23,220 nt of DNA. Source: Lineolata rhizophorae. Lineage: Eukaryota; Ascomycota; Dothideomycetes; Lineolatales; Lineolataceae. The notes below the pieces were generated by a model. That model was not told the DNA's origin and made no database searches. It was given only the letters and a program-made list of their open reading frames with translations. Below are positions 9,593 to 19,882 of this stretch, one piece after another. The position numbers were made by a program, and so were the translations under genes. The stretch covers positions 1-23,220 of the forward strand of contig MU001711.1 in NCBI GenBank assembly GCA_010093515.1, written 5' to 3'. The stretch's first letter is position 1. Each line of letters begins with the position of its first letter.

Positions 9593-10945
9593 GGCTCGGT
9601 TGTGCAGAGAGGTGGCGTGGCAGCACCCGAAGCAAGTGAGAGGACCCGGACAGTGGATGCACCAACCCTTGCTACTCCGTATTCCGCACGCGCGAAAGGG
9701 CAAGGGAGGTTTTCCCAACGCCACCATTAGCTCCATGCGATCGTTCCCGCTCTCTGGAACTCCTCGATCGGGAAAATAGTGGACCTAGTGTGTTCTGTAG
9801 ATCGTGGAAGATTCCGACTCTTTCCGCCGGAACAGTAGATGAAGAAAACAAGTCGGCTCGAGGGACGCGGAGATTAGTAATTGGCGGAGGCAAAAAGGGA
9901 ATAAAAAGCGGCCACTGGTGTTTTGAATGCCGAAGCGTCGCAGCGTCGAAGCGGCAAAAGGCAAAGGGCACAACGGGAAGCAGGAGCCAATGAACGACCG
10001 GCAAACCTTCCGCGCGACACTGCCGAAGCCTTTCTTGGCGGGGCGGAAACAAGACCGGGCCGCATACGACAAGAAACGGCGAGGAGGAAGCTTGTCGATC
10101 AGCCACCCGTCGCGGCCAGGTCTTAGCGCCCACCAATTCCTCGACTCCGTGCCCCCGTGGGGAAACGGCCGAACGGTTGAGACGGCGTCGGCAACGACCC
10201 ACCGCCAGTCGCCGGCTTTAGCGCGGCCAAAACTCGCCCGCTCCCGCTCCCCGTCGCGCCAGCGTGGCCGGACAAATTCTCCGGTCGTTCGACCGCTCTC
10301 GCGGCGGACGTCCGAGAGTCTTCCTACCGGCCGCGCTTGCGAGCCGGCTGCCCTCCCGCGCCGAAACGCGGCCGGCTCGAAGCCGCGGCCGGCCGTGGCA
10401 TTTGCTCGACTCGGAAAGCTCAACGCCCTGCGCGGCGGGGAAACATGCCGGAGGCGGACGCGAGGCAACGGGGATCCCCCACTCCCGGGGCAGGTTGCGC
10501 GACTGGAGGCCTGAGGCGAGTGGTCAGGCTGCCCGGCGGGGCTCCTCGTGGCGGGGCCTTGGCGCGGCGGCGCCAAGACGGGCGCCCCGCGGGCCATGGG
10601 ACCCGCCGCGCGTGCCGCCCCTTGGCCCGAAACTCTTCTCTTGCTTGAGCCTCTTGGCGCCGCGCCGCGCTGCTCTGAATCCTGGGATTTGCAGCCGCTC
10701 CTCCAACACTTCGGCGTCAATCGCGGCCGTATTGCGGCGTTGGGCGCCCATGTCCGCGATAAGCATCCGGGTGACGAGCCCTGGCCGCGGCGCGTTTCCG
10801 CGTCCCAGCAAGGCGAAAAGTCGGCTCTTCGTTCTGTTGCCCCTGTGCATGGTGATGCCAGGGTGCTGGTCGTACGAGCACTTCTGCTGATCCCAGCGTT
10901 CGGTGTAGCATCCGACCCCAGATGGACACTGCGGGGACTGCGAGG

Positions 10946-10952
10946 TATAAAA
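10946..10952 (+). promoter_or_regulatory. TATA box of the JEN-type transporter gene
   Basis: TATAAAA lies 195 bp before the ATG at 11141, in a GC-rich setting where it stands out. This implies a 5' leader of roughly 150-170 nt. Confidence 0.6.
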
Positions 10953-11140
10953 GGGAGTGGGTTCCGTCACGGCGGAGGACGATTCGCGAGTGCCCTATTC
11001 ACTTTCTCGTGTCCTTGACCGCTTCGAGAAGGCGCTGGTTCATTTGTGGTTTTTGACTTTCGCCTCAAAATCCACTTGCTCTCCTCCGGTCTTCACTCGT
11101 TGAGTCGTCTGAAGCCGCCTCTGCCAACCCCAAGCCAACC

Positions 11141-12857
11141 ATGCCTTCTCAAAATGAGCCCGCTGAACCCCTAGCTAAGGGTATAATCCCGACGGCCAAG
11201 CAGCAGTTCCACGACCTCTTCGTCTGGAAACAACGCGTCGTCATCACCAACGAATATGGCGAGACGCGCACCGAATGGGTAACTCCGGAGCCTCTGCAGA
11301 ACCCCATCTCGCTCTTCATGCAGCTGTCGCTGAAGGGATGGCTGTACTTCCTCGTCGGCCTCGCCGCCTGGACCGCCGACGCCTTCGACTTCCACGCGCT
11401 GTCCATCCAGACGTACAAGCTGGCCGACCACTTCGACACCACCAAGACCAACATATCGACCGCCATCACGCTCACGCTGCTGCTGCGCAGCGTCGGCGCC
11501 GCCATCTTCGGCCTCCTGGGCGACAGGTTCGGCCGCAAGTGGCCCATGATCGCCAACATGCTCGTCCTGGGCTTGCTTCAGATTGCGACCATCTACTGCG
11601 CCACTTTCTCGCAATTCCTGGCCGTGCGGAGTCTGTTCGGATTGTTCATGGGCGGCGTGTACGGCAACGCGATTGCCATGGCCCTTGGTACGTCTCCATT
11701 CGCCGTACATTTATACTCAGTCGATGTGACGTCGTGCCCGAATGCTGACTCGCTATCTCCTTTCGCAGAGAACTGCCCGGTGGCGGCGCGCGGTCTCATG
11801 AGCGGCATCTTGCAGCAAGGCTACGCGCTCGGGTACGTGCTGGCGGCGTGCGCCAACCTCGGCGTCGGCGGCGAGACGGAGACCTGGAAGACGGTGTTCT
11901 GGATCGCGGCGGGCATCAGCATCGGCGTCGGGCTCGTCCGCGTGCTCTTCCCCGAGTCGAAGCAGTTCCGGCAGAAAGCCGACGTGGACGAGTCGGTGCA
12001 CACGGTGTCGGCCAAGATGTTCCTCGAGGAGGCTCGCCTCATGCTGACGCGCGAGTGGAAGATGAGCGTTTACTGCATCATCGTGAGTTTTCGCCTCCCC
12101 CCCCTTTTTCCCAACCTCGACGCTCCCAATCGCAAAGTCGAAGCCAGACCGCTAACGCGCAGCCTTCCACCAGCTCATGACCTGGTTCAACTACTACAGC
12201 CACACGTCGCAGGACTCGTACACCACCTTCATGCTCACGCAGAAGCAGATGCCCAACGACGCGGCCAGCCGCGCCTCGATCCTGATGAAGACGGGGGCCT
12301 GCGTCGGCGGCACCATCATCGGGTACCTGTCGCAGTGGGTCGGCCGACGGCGCGCCATCGTCGTGTCGGCCCTGATGTCGGGCTTCCTGATCCCGGCCTG
12401 GATCCTGCCGCGCAGCGAGCGCGCCCTGTCGGCCACGGGCTTCTTCATGCAGTTCTTCGTCCAGGGCGCCTGGGGCATCGTCCCCATCCACCTCAACGAG
12501 CTGTCCCCGCCCGCCTTCCGCTCCGTCTTCCCCGGCGTCACCTACCAGCTCGGCAACATGATCAGCAGCCCCAGCGCCCAGATCGTCAACGCCGTCGCCG
12601 AGTCGCACTTCGTGACGCGGGGCGGCGAGCGGGTGGAGGCGTACGGGCCGACCATGGCCGTCGCCACGGCGATTATTGCGCTGGGCATCATGGTCACGGC
12701 GGCATTGGGGCCGGAGAGGAGGGGCAGCCGGTTCGAGCTGGCGAGGCGGGCTGGCGATAGGGTGGAAGTAGGCAAGGATGTTGAGGATGTGGTTATGGAT
12801 GCGGAGAAGCCGGCGACGGTGCAGAGGGAAAAGATGGATGAGATAGAAAAGAAGTAA
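11141..12857 (+). CDS. JEN1: JEN1-type monocarboxylate/proton symporter (MFS)
   Basis: Three exons (11141-11687, 11769-12082, 12174-12857) give 514 residues. Intron 1 (GTACGT, branch GCTGAC, CGCAG) splits a Glu codon. Intron 2 (GTGAGT, branch GCTAAC, ACCAG) is in phase 0. The protein is a 12-helix major facilitator with MFS motif A, GDRFGRK (127-133), and its second-half echo VGRRRA. The JEN family signature NYYSHTSQDSYTT is at 293-305, fitting the pattern NxxS/THxS/TQDxxxT that distinguishes lactate/pyruvate and dicarboxylate permeases of this family. The alternative CAG 11 bp before the chosen 3' site of intron 2 would shift the frame. Family members act at the plasma membrane and are repressed by glucose through Mig1/CreA; matching words lie in the promoter. 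Whether it prefers mono- or dicarboxylates cannot be told. The Lys/Glu-rich C-terminal tail could carry ubiquitination sites. Confidence 0.93.
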
Positions 12858-13258
12858 GGTACGAGGTTGGCATGATAATCATTAGGCGACGATGGTGGCA
12901 GATAATACCACTCTGGAGTACGAAGATGTATTGACGAGCCCGCATTTCGAGTGACCATGCAAGAGATGCTAATAATGATACGGAAGTTATGAGAGCCCAT
13001 GTTCGATCCCGAAGTCTATCGTCCTTTTGAGGTTTAGAAACGCTTTTAGATGCCTTTTAGCATCTTATGCATACATGAGCAACGTGACTACACATGCCAG
13101 CCAAGAAACGCCGAGAAGGTCCTGCATCTCGGCCCCTGGCGTCGATCAATGATTCATCAACATCTTGTCATCTCATAACTCTGCAGCTAAACACATGAAC
13201 ACCTGAATAGGACGTAAAGGATAAGAATGGAGTTACACCGACGGAGATAGGGTACTCG
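12858..13258. other. Convergent 3' spacer
   Basis: This 401-bp AT-richer spacer lies between the 3' ends of the JEN-type gene and the AT-hook gene. It should hold both 3' UTRs. I see no gene or notable repeat. Confidence 0.6.
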
Positions 13259-14642
13259 TTACGATTCCGGCTCTTCCGTTTTGAATTTAGATTGATAATC
13301 AGCGGCGTGAGGCGCGAGGATCCCGGTCTTTGGTTGAGCCGGGTCTGCCTCCGGGTGGACGAGCTTCTTCTGTTCGACCCCTAGGTAGACTGATAGGGAT
13401 TAACGTTAGCACCGCATTGAATTCGGTAGGTATGACGCGCGCGAGATGACTCCAAGTACGAGTCGAGAGGAAGTGAGAAGACAAGAGAGCCTTACGTCGT
13501 CCATACAAATGATAACTCAGCACAATCGCAAAAGGAATCCCCACCATAAGAGTCGTAATTCTGCAAAGCGAGTTAGCACATCCGTGCTTCATCAGCTGGG
13601 ACAGCCACGACCACCCAACACTAGAGTAGACTTACTTCCTAGCAGTCGAGTTGTAGTTCGGCGGCAGCTGCGGCTTCGCGTCGGGGCCGACTCTCGGTCC
13701 ACGACCCGGATTCGGTGGGCCTCCGGCCCTATTCGGTGCAGATGGTGGCGGCGGACGCTGTGCGGACAGTGGTCGGTTCTGTTGCGGGCGCGCCGGTCGC
13801 TGCTGTGCCATAGCCTCCCGTGGTGCCGACGATTCTGGTATCACTGGCACGGCGCGGACGGAGCCATTGGAGAGTGGCTTGGTTTCCGGAACCTTCAGTG
13901 TTGACGCCAACGCAGGGTATTTGGGCAGCAAGGAAGGGGTCGATTCTGGCTCGGCGCCTTGTCGAGTCGACATCGGGGCGTCCTCGCCCCGAGGAACCTC
14001 CTTCACAGCCGCCTCTTCCGCCGTTGCGGCCGCAGCCTCCTGCGTTGCAACGACTTCCTTTAAGATCCTCGAATTCTCAATTGCGGCCCTGTCCACTTTG
14101 TAGTCCACTCTGTGCGCCTTGTCTGCCCTGTCAGCCTCGTCTGCCTTGTCTGCCATCTGCGCCTTATCTACCGTCTCCACCTTGTCCACCTTGTCCACCA
14201 CCTCTGCCTTGTCTGCCTTTCCCGCCTTCTCCGCCTTGTCCGCCTCGATCCCACCCCCATTCGACCTCGCACCCTCCTCCACCTTCTTCTTCTCCGCCGT
14301 CCTCTGCGCCGCCTTCCCCGACGCCGACGCCCCCCCCGCTTTCGCCGCCCTCAACACGTCAGCAACCTTGTCCTTCTCCTTCGTCCTCGAATCCGCCTTC
14401 TTCACCGCCTTCTTCGCCGTCGCTGTGGCCGCAGGCTTACCCGGCGGCGGGAGTCCCGCATCGGACGCGCCGAGGCCCGAGCCGGCCTGCGCGCGCGTGG
14501 ACACCTTGCGCGTCGTCTTCTTCGCCGCCGCGGTCCCGGCCGCGTCGGGCGCCTTGGAGACGTCGGCCGCGGCCGTCGCGGGGGCCGAGGACGAAGGCGG
14601 GTTCTTCCGCGGGCGGCCGCGCTTTTTGACGATTTCGGTCAT
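13259..14642 (-). CDS. AT-hook protein with C-terminal membrane helix
   Basis: Three exons (14642-13636, 13560-13496, 13380-13259), with introns of 75 bp (GTAAGT, GCTAAC, TGCAG) and 115 bp (GTAAGG, GCTAAC, CCTAG), close in frame to give 397 residues. An AT-hook core, KKRGRPRKNP, lies at residues 6-15. A long disordered Ala/Lys/Pro region follows, with a Lys-Asp-Ala repeat segment (about 130-180) resembling linker histone tails, then a Pro/Arg/Gln-rich stretch (about 280-330). A hydrophobic helix, TTLMVGIPFAIVLSYHLYG (338-356), is encoded across exon 2, and a polar tail of about 40 residues ends the protein. I do not know the family. The AT-hook suggests binding to AT-rich DNA minor groove, and the helix suggests a membrane anchor, for instance in the nuclear envelope or mitochondrion. 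That pairing is inference. Confidence 0.82.
14115..14248. repeat. Degenerate coding minisatellite, unit about 9 bp
   Basis: Near-repeats of GCCTTGTCT and CACCTTGTC on the plus strand encode the Lys-Asp-Ala/Val repeats of the AT-hook protein on the minus strand. Because units are multiples of three, copy-number changes would keep the frame. Confidence 0.7.
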
Positions 14643-15280
14643 GGCGGACGATTCGTGGTGGGGAATCGCGCGGTTGCTGGAGAGCGGAAAAGGTGGTGCG
14701 CGGGCAGGACGGCCTTTTGGTCAGGGGGGAGGAGGGAGAAGGGATATTGCGGACGGTGGCTTGACGGAGGTGGCGGCTGAAATGATGGGGAAACGCAGAG
14801 GGACGCGGTGCGGGCGAGGAAGACGCGTCGGAGAATTGCCCGGCCAGGGGTGCAGGCTAGGGCTTTGCTAGTTGGTGGGCAGAAATTCCTCCAAAGTACT
14901 TCCTTCTCGCAATTGAGTCGGGACGAAGGCATAAAATGAGGATCGAGGAAAATAAACGTCAAACCCGGTCAAAAATATCAATTGTCGAACTTTGTGCCGC
15001 GGATTGTTCGCCTCGGCCTCCCGGAGGATGCACTTCATCCCTAACGCGTGGACGATCACGGCACATGACACGCAAGTGATCTAGCCGAGCTCGCCCTCAG
15101 AGAATGCTGGGCCTCGCAAAGGCTTGTTGTAGGAGAGAACGCGGGCTCAGCATGCTTCTTGGCGGTTGGCTTTATGGGGAAACCTATAATCCGCTCACGA
15201 GGAATTGCATCTTAACAGCCAAAAGTTCGCTTTGTCTTTCTTCTTTTATCGTTGGGTGTACACATTAGGAGAAAAGCGAA

Positions 15281-15293
15281 TTTTTTTTTTTTT
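15281..15293. repeat. T13 homopolymer
   Basis: Thirteen T in a row, about 640 bp upstream of the AT-hook gene start. On the minus strand it is a dA tract, of the kind that keeps nucleosomes off fungal promoters. Confidence 0.6.
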
Positions 15294-15621
15294 CGAAGAT
15301 CAACAAGCGACGAGCTAGACGACAGGACAACCACCTCTAACCTTCGAGGAGCGAAAACAAGAGCCGAAGCTTTGCCTTCAAGCGCTGCCGACAAGGTAAA
15401 TGCTTTGAAAAAATGATTCTTGCTTATGCGGAGGATGTAGCGATCAAACCAGTTCTCGGACTAGCGGTCGCACCGAGGATCGCATTTACTTGAATCTCTC
15501 GGAGGGCCACAGCGCAAATGCGAGTGCGACTTGCGCAAGAGACGCGCTAGACCACGCGCTAAGGGAATGCCGAGGTAGGTACACGGCAGATCAGCCGTGT
15601 CGTCGGAGTTTGGACGACCTA

Positions 15622-15633
15622 CTACGTACGTAG
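15622..15633. repeat. CTACGTACGTAG palindrome
   Basis: A perfect 12-bp palindrome flanked by further GTAG/CTAC words. A shorter version, TACGTACGTA, is at 209-218. Confidence 0.5.
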
Positions 15634-17770
15634 GTAGTACATCCATACGCTCGCACGACAGCATGTTTAACGTAAGCGATCGCCTCAATGCAACTCTTGG
15701 AAGCAGGGATACAATTCCCACGAGCACTTGTTGCGTTTTGATTGACTCGGTCGCCCCGAGCCGCTCGGGGCTCGGAAGATCTCTTGTGCTTGGGCCCTTG
15801 CAAGCTTCCAGCCCACGTGGGGGGAGGGAGCGAGGTGAAGGCTATCGGAATCACGAGCACGAGCCCGGCGTGGCAACCAGCAAGAAGGTGCGCAGTCAGC
15901 ACGGGAGTGATCCTGGCTCTCCGTGTCTACCCACCATTATCATGACCTCTTCGGCGTATAATTCTAATGCCCGACGAGCGTGGCGAGGAGGATGGAGACC
16001 TTTGAAGCGAGCCATGCGGACACGAGCGGGTGCAATGGCCTCGTCGACCTCTCCCAACTTACTCCTCGCTGTTCCAAGAGTTGAGGGGAGAGGCGAGCAA
16101 TGTCACGTTCACGACCCTAAAATCGTGGACTTCCCTCTCTGGACCTGGTTTCCTACCGAACGCACTTGCTGGAGTCGAACTGCTCCACAAAACAACGCTC
16201 CTCGGCGGAAGTCAAAAGATGGAAACACGCGACAATCTCTCTCTGACAGGAGGCGAATGAGCGCGCCGGGACGGCTTGGCTCGAAGCCAATTCCGAGCGC
16301 CATGCTAAGGAAAGGCAAAAGACTCGGGGCGGCACCTGCTCGTCGAACGGGTCGCCCAAGCCATTTCAACCTCCGGTCGGTCGCGCTGTCGCGATAGGAA
16401 CGGCATACCCGTTGTGGTTTTGCGCCCGAGCTGCCCGACCCACACACCCGCGCCCAGCCACTCCAGCTCGCAAAGCCCGGCCATTAGCCACTCGACTACG
16501 GCGACCAGGCGAGGCGAGACGAGGCGGACGAGACGCGTGAGAGGCAGCCGGAGGACTGAGACGAAAAAGCCGACGAGCGAGTGAGAGGCTCGCGACGAAA
16601 AAAAGAGCCCAGATAAGCGTGGCGTTCTCAGGGTCCTGTTATCAGCAGAGACGACGTCGAGCTTCCTCGCGGCTGGTCGGCACTTCTTGGCCAAGGGGCC
16701 CGAAGAGGGCGGAGGAAGCTGGGCGCAGACAAGCTTGGGGCTCCCGCGAACGGCGCCTGCGAAGTCAGGCAACACGGCGGGCGCTAGAATCCAGTTCTAG
16801 AACCAAGCGGCGCAGGTGCCGGAAGCGTGCGGCCCAGAAGCAAGAGGCTGGGCCCCTCTCCGTCGTGAGACAGTGGAAAAGGCAGGCCGGCAAGGCAAAC
16901 CTGGGGCTGACTCCGGGGATCTTGAGGCGCTGACGCTTTTCCACAGCGTTAGCAGCTTTGGTCCGAGGGGGGGATGGCGCAGGAGAAACAGCCCGGGCTC
17001 CCTGGCCTCTGTCCGGTGGAGGTAGGTACGGGGAGCAACAATCGGGACCGTCGACGCTTCGTGGGCTGGGAGAGCCTTGCCGCCTTTAAGGCTGCATGCG
17101 CCCGCGAGGCCCGGGCTGTGGCGGCGGGTTCGGGCGCGCATGCGGGTGCGGCTGAGCCTGGGGCCCAGTTTCGCGGAGGTGGCTGGGGCCTCGCGACCGC
17201 CGCCCGGACGACTGCCTTCCCGGCGGGGCATAGCCCGCGCGGCCGTTTTGGTTACATTTTCCTGCGTTTCACGGCCCTCTGCGTTCCTCGCGCGCTTTAT
17301 CTCCAGCCGCCGCGGCCAAGCTCTCGCGCCGCCGCCGCCCGTGTGCCGGCCTGGGCTGCGCTCCGCCTATGAGCGCGCCCGCAACACCACACTAAGGTTG
17401 GCCCGGCCCGGTGGCTCCAGCACGCGACGTAACCTCAGCTCTTGGCCGTGGAAGCGAACGCCCCCGTTTACATCATAACGCCGGCGCCGCCTTGGCGCCT
17501 TGGCCGGCCGGACCCTGTCGCCAAGTCCTGGCCCGCTATTCGAGCCGTGTTCCCTTATCGCCTTGGCGTACGTTGGCCGATCCCGTCCCAGTGGAGTGAT
17601 GGAGGGTGCGCCGGCGCGCGCAAACGCGAGGCTGATCTTGAACTTCCTGGTGGAGCCGTATATCAACGCGGAGGCCACGCCCCTGTAGCTCATCTGGGTC
17701 TCCCGTCTTGCTCCATACGCGCATCCAGCGTTCGCCCCCCTCCAATTCCCTGGGAACGGGTGCCGGTGCC

Positions 17771-17843
17771 TTTTAACCCTTCTTTCCCCCTCCCAGTCTC
17801 CAGTTTCTTGTCCCTCTCCCCAACATTTCCCCCCCGGCCCATC
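17771..17843 (+). promoter_or_regulatory. Pyrimidine-rich tract before the symporter start
   Basis: A nearly continuous C/T tract ends at the ATG at 17844. CT-rich leaders are common before transcription starts of well expressed fungal genes. No clear TATA box is seen. Confidence 0.4.
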
Positions 17844-19882
17844 ATGGACAAGGCCATACACGCGGTCAAGAAGATCGGGGCGTGGTTCGCTCCTCCCCCC
17901 GCCAAGTCGGAGGACGATGGCCGCGACCAGTGGCCGTCGCGTACCGCCTTCGTGCTCGCCTCGTGCGGCGGTGCCATCGGCATGGGGAACATGCTTCGTT
18001 TCCCTTCCCAGGTGTTCAACAACCACGGCCTGCAGTGGTTCATACCCTACCTCATGGCCATCTTCCTGATAGCCATTCCGTGTCTCGTCCTCGAGATCGC
18101 CATCGGCCAGGCCTACCGTGGCGGGTGCGTTATTGCCTACAACAACATGAGCAACCGGCTCAAGGGCACCGGCATGGGCCTCATCTACGTCGGCTTCATC
18201 GTCGTCGTCTACTTCGTGCCCATCCTTGCCTGGATCATGGTCTACTTCCGTTGCTCCTTCACCAGTCCCCTCCCTTGGACCGGTAGGGTAGAGGAGTTCT
18301 ACATGCAGGACGTTATCGCCAATCCGGATCCCATTCCCGGCAACTTCAGCGCCGACGGTGATAGTGTTGTTGACTACACCGAGTACCCGGCCACCGGTGT
18401 CCTTGGCGAGATTGCCGGATGGTGTGCCTTCACCTGGTTTGTCGTGTGGCTCTGCATGTTCAGGGGCGTTGGTCTGACCGGCCGCGTCGTCTACTTTACC
18501 ATGGGTCTGCCGATCGTCATGGCAATCATCCTCATAGGCCGCTCCTGTTCTCTCGAGAACGCCGGCAGAGGCGTGAAGTTATATTTCGGATCCTGGGACA
18601 GCTCTCAGCTAGGCGCAGGGAAAATCTGGCAGACTGCCTGTGGTCAAGTCTTCTTTTCCACCGGCGTTGGCTTCGGTTACTATACCGCCTACGCCTCCTA
18701 CAACCGAAAGTACTCCAACGCCGTCCAGGACGCCGTCATCATTGTATGCAGCAACTGCTCTTTTGAAACCATTGCTGCCTTCGCTGTCTTCGGTGTCATC
18801 GGTTTCCTTGGCATGAATCCAGACGAGATGGACGACATTGGAAGCTTTACCATCGGCTTCCTAACGTACCCGGCCGCCATTGTCGAAATGCCTGGAGCGA
18901 ATTTCTGGGCCGTGCTCTTCTTCTTCACGCTCATGCTCCTCGGCATTAGCTCTTCTTTCGCCATGCTCGACGCCGTAATGACTCTCATCATGGATTCTGA
19001 GTGGGGAGGGAAAGGAAAGTTCTCTCGCCCCGTCGTCGCCACGACTCTAGTCATAGCGTCATTCCTGCTGTCGCTCATGTACTGCACTGAGTTTGGTTAC
19101 TACCTCATGGATGGGGTAGACAGGTGGCTCAACAACATCACCCTTGTCTTCGTCGTGTGGTCTGAGTGCGTCGCCGCTACCGTCGTCTACCGTTACAAAG
19201 ACGTCGTTAGCGAGGTCGGACTGCCCGCGTACATTGCCTACAACGCCGGCTACTTTGGCGGTCAGGTCTTTGGCGTCGCAGTCGCTCATGCCGTTATCCC
19301 TGCAGCCGGCGCCGGCCTTGGTTTTGGCCTTTATGTGCTGGGTTTCGTCGTCTCGCTTTTGATCGCCAAGACGCCCGACCAAAAGGCCCCGAGTATCTGG
19401 AATAAGAATGTCTTCCTGAGCCGTCTGTGGTACTTGGGCTTCTACCAGGTAGGTTTTAGGAGTCCCGCGCCTTAGGAGATCAAATAACTGACGTTTCATC
19501 GTAACAGGGTAACCAATTGAGGCATGACCTCAATGTCATTGTTGGTGCCGGCAAAAACTGGAATATTCCCAACTGGTGGGCGCCTATTCTTCGATACATT
19601 GCCGCTCCTATCCTCGCAATTGTGTTCAGTTTCGCGTACCCCGAATTTTACACGCTACGCGATGACCCGGTCTACATCTTCGGCTTCATTATCGCGCATT
19701 TCGGCATCCTCCTCGTTGGCATAGGTTTCATCTTGCCTAAATGGTTCGACGTCTTCGTCCCAGCCGAGCGCCGTAACGAGGGATACAAGACATACGCTCC
19801 TAATGTGTTGATGGGAACGATTGAAGCTGAAAGTGATGACAGGCTCGAGGCGAGTTCGGACGAAAAGGTGCCAAAAGACTAG
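17844..19882 (+). CDS. SLC6/NSS-family sodium-coupled symporter
   Basis: Two exons (17844-19448 and 19508-19882), with a 59-bp intron (GTAGGT, branch CTGAC, AACAG) in phase 0, give 659 residues. The ATG at 17844 is chosen because the family N-terminal helix begins about 30 residues later; the frame stays open further upstream but codes for Pro/Arg-rich sequence. Family marks are the TM1 motif AIGMGNMLRFPSQ (44-56), where the unwound sodium/substrate site lies, the TM6 motif FSTGVGFGYYTAYASYN (271-287), and the TM8 Ser-rich stretch LGISSSFAMLDAV (366-378). About 12 membrane helices can be counted. NSS members carry amino acids, amines or osmolytes with sodium. The Trp usual in animal GNxWRFP is Leu here, as in bacterial LeuT, which fits an amino-acid-like substrate, but the substrate is not determined. 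The cytosolic C terminus is acidic. Confidence 0.92.

Larger units (their letters stand above)
9561..11140. other. GC-rich promoter region of the JEN-type gene
   Basis: Base composition changes sharply near 9,560 to GC-rich sequence. Long overlapping frames appear on both strands (for example 9785-10720 minus and 9927-10514 plus), but their products are Arg/Pro/Ala-rich with no domain, as expected where GC content removes stops. A hairpin GGCCCTTC-GGA-GAAGGGCC lies at 9574-9592. CreA/Mig1-type words GCGGGG or CCGGGG occur at 10435, 10485, 10551 and 10931; in such GC-rich DNA they may be chance. Confidence 0.55.
14643..17843. other. 3.2-kb divergent intergenic region
   Basis: The region lies between the starts of the AT-hook gene (minus) and the symporter gene (plus) and should hold both promoters. 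It is unusually long for this kind of genome. Open frames such as 15597-16397 plus and 16305-16775 minus lack any recognisable domain, and their composition matches GC-rich noncoding DNA. Visible elements are a T13 run (15281-15293), inverted arms CGCATTT/AAATGCG (15481-15522), a 12-bp palindrome (15622-15633), GA-rich degenerate repeats (about 16505-16580) and a pyrimidine tract before the symporter start. Confidence 0.5.

Noticed and set aside
9785-10720. Open frame of 311 codons on the minus strand
   Set aside because: The product is Arg/Pro/Ser-rich with no domain, overlaps equally long frames on the plus strand, and lies in GC-rich DNA where stops are rare by chance.
15597-16397. Open frame of 266 codons on the plus strand
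   Set aside because: No domain, low-complexity basic composition, overlapping frames on the other strand and no promoter or splice signals.
16479-16504. tRNA-like D-arm on the minus strand (GTAGTCGAGTGGCTAATGG)
   Set aside because: No matching acceptor stem, anticodon arm or T-arm is found at the right distance.
16829-16856. GGCCCAG/CTGGGCC inverted arms in the GC-rich gap
   Set aside because: The spacer is longer than in the 18-bp palindromes and the setting is strongly GC-rich, so it is not counted as a copy.
17680-17700. tRNA-like word CTGTAGCTCATCTGGGT
   Set aside because: Only a D-arm resemblance; no T-arm or acceptor pairing follows.
17442-17843. N-terminal extension of the symporter frame
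   Set aside because: The frame is open but encodes Pro/Arg-rich sequence unlike NSS proteins, and a C/T-rich leader ends exactly at the ATG at 17844.
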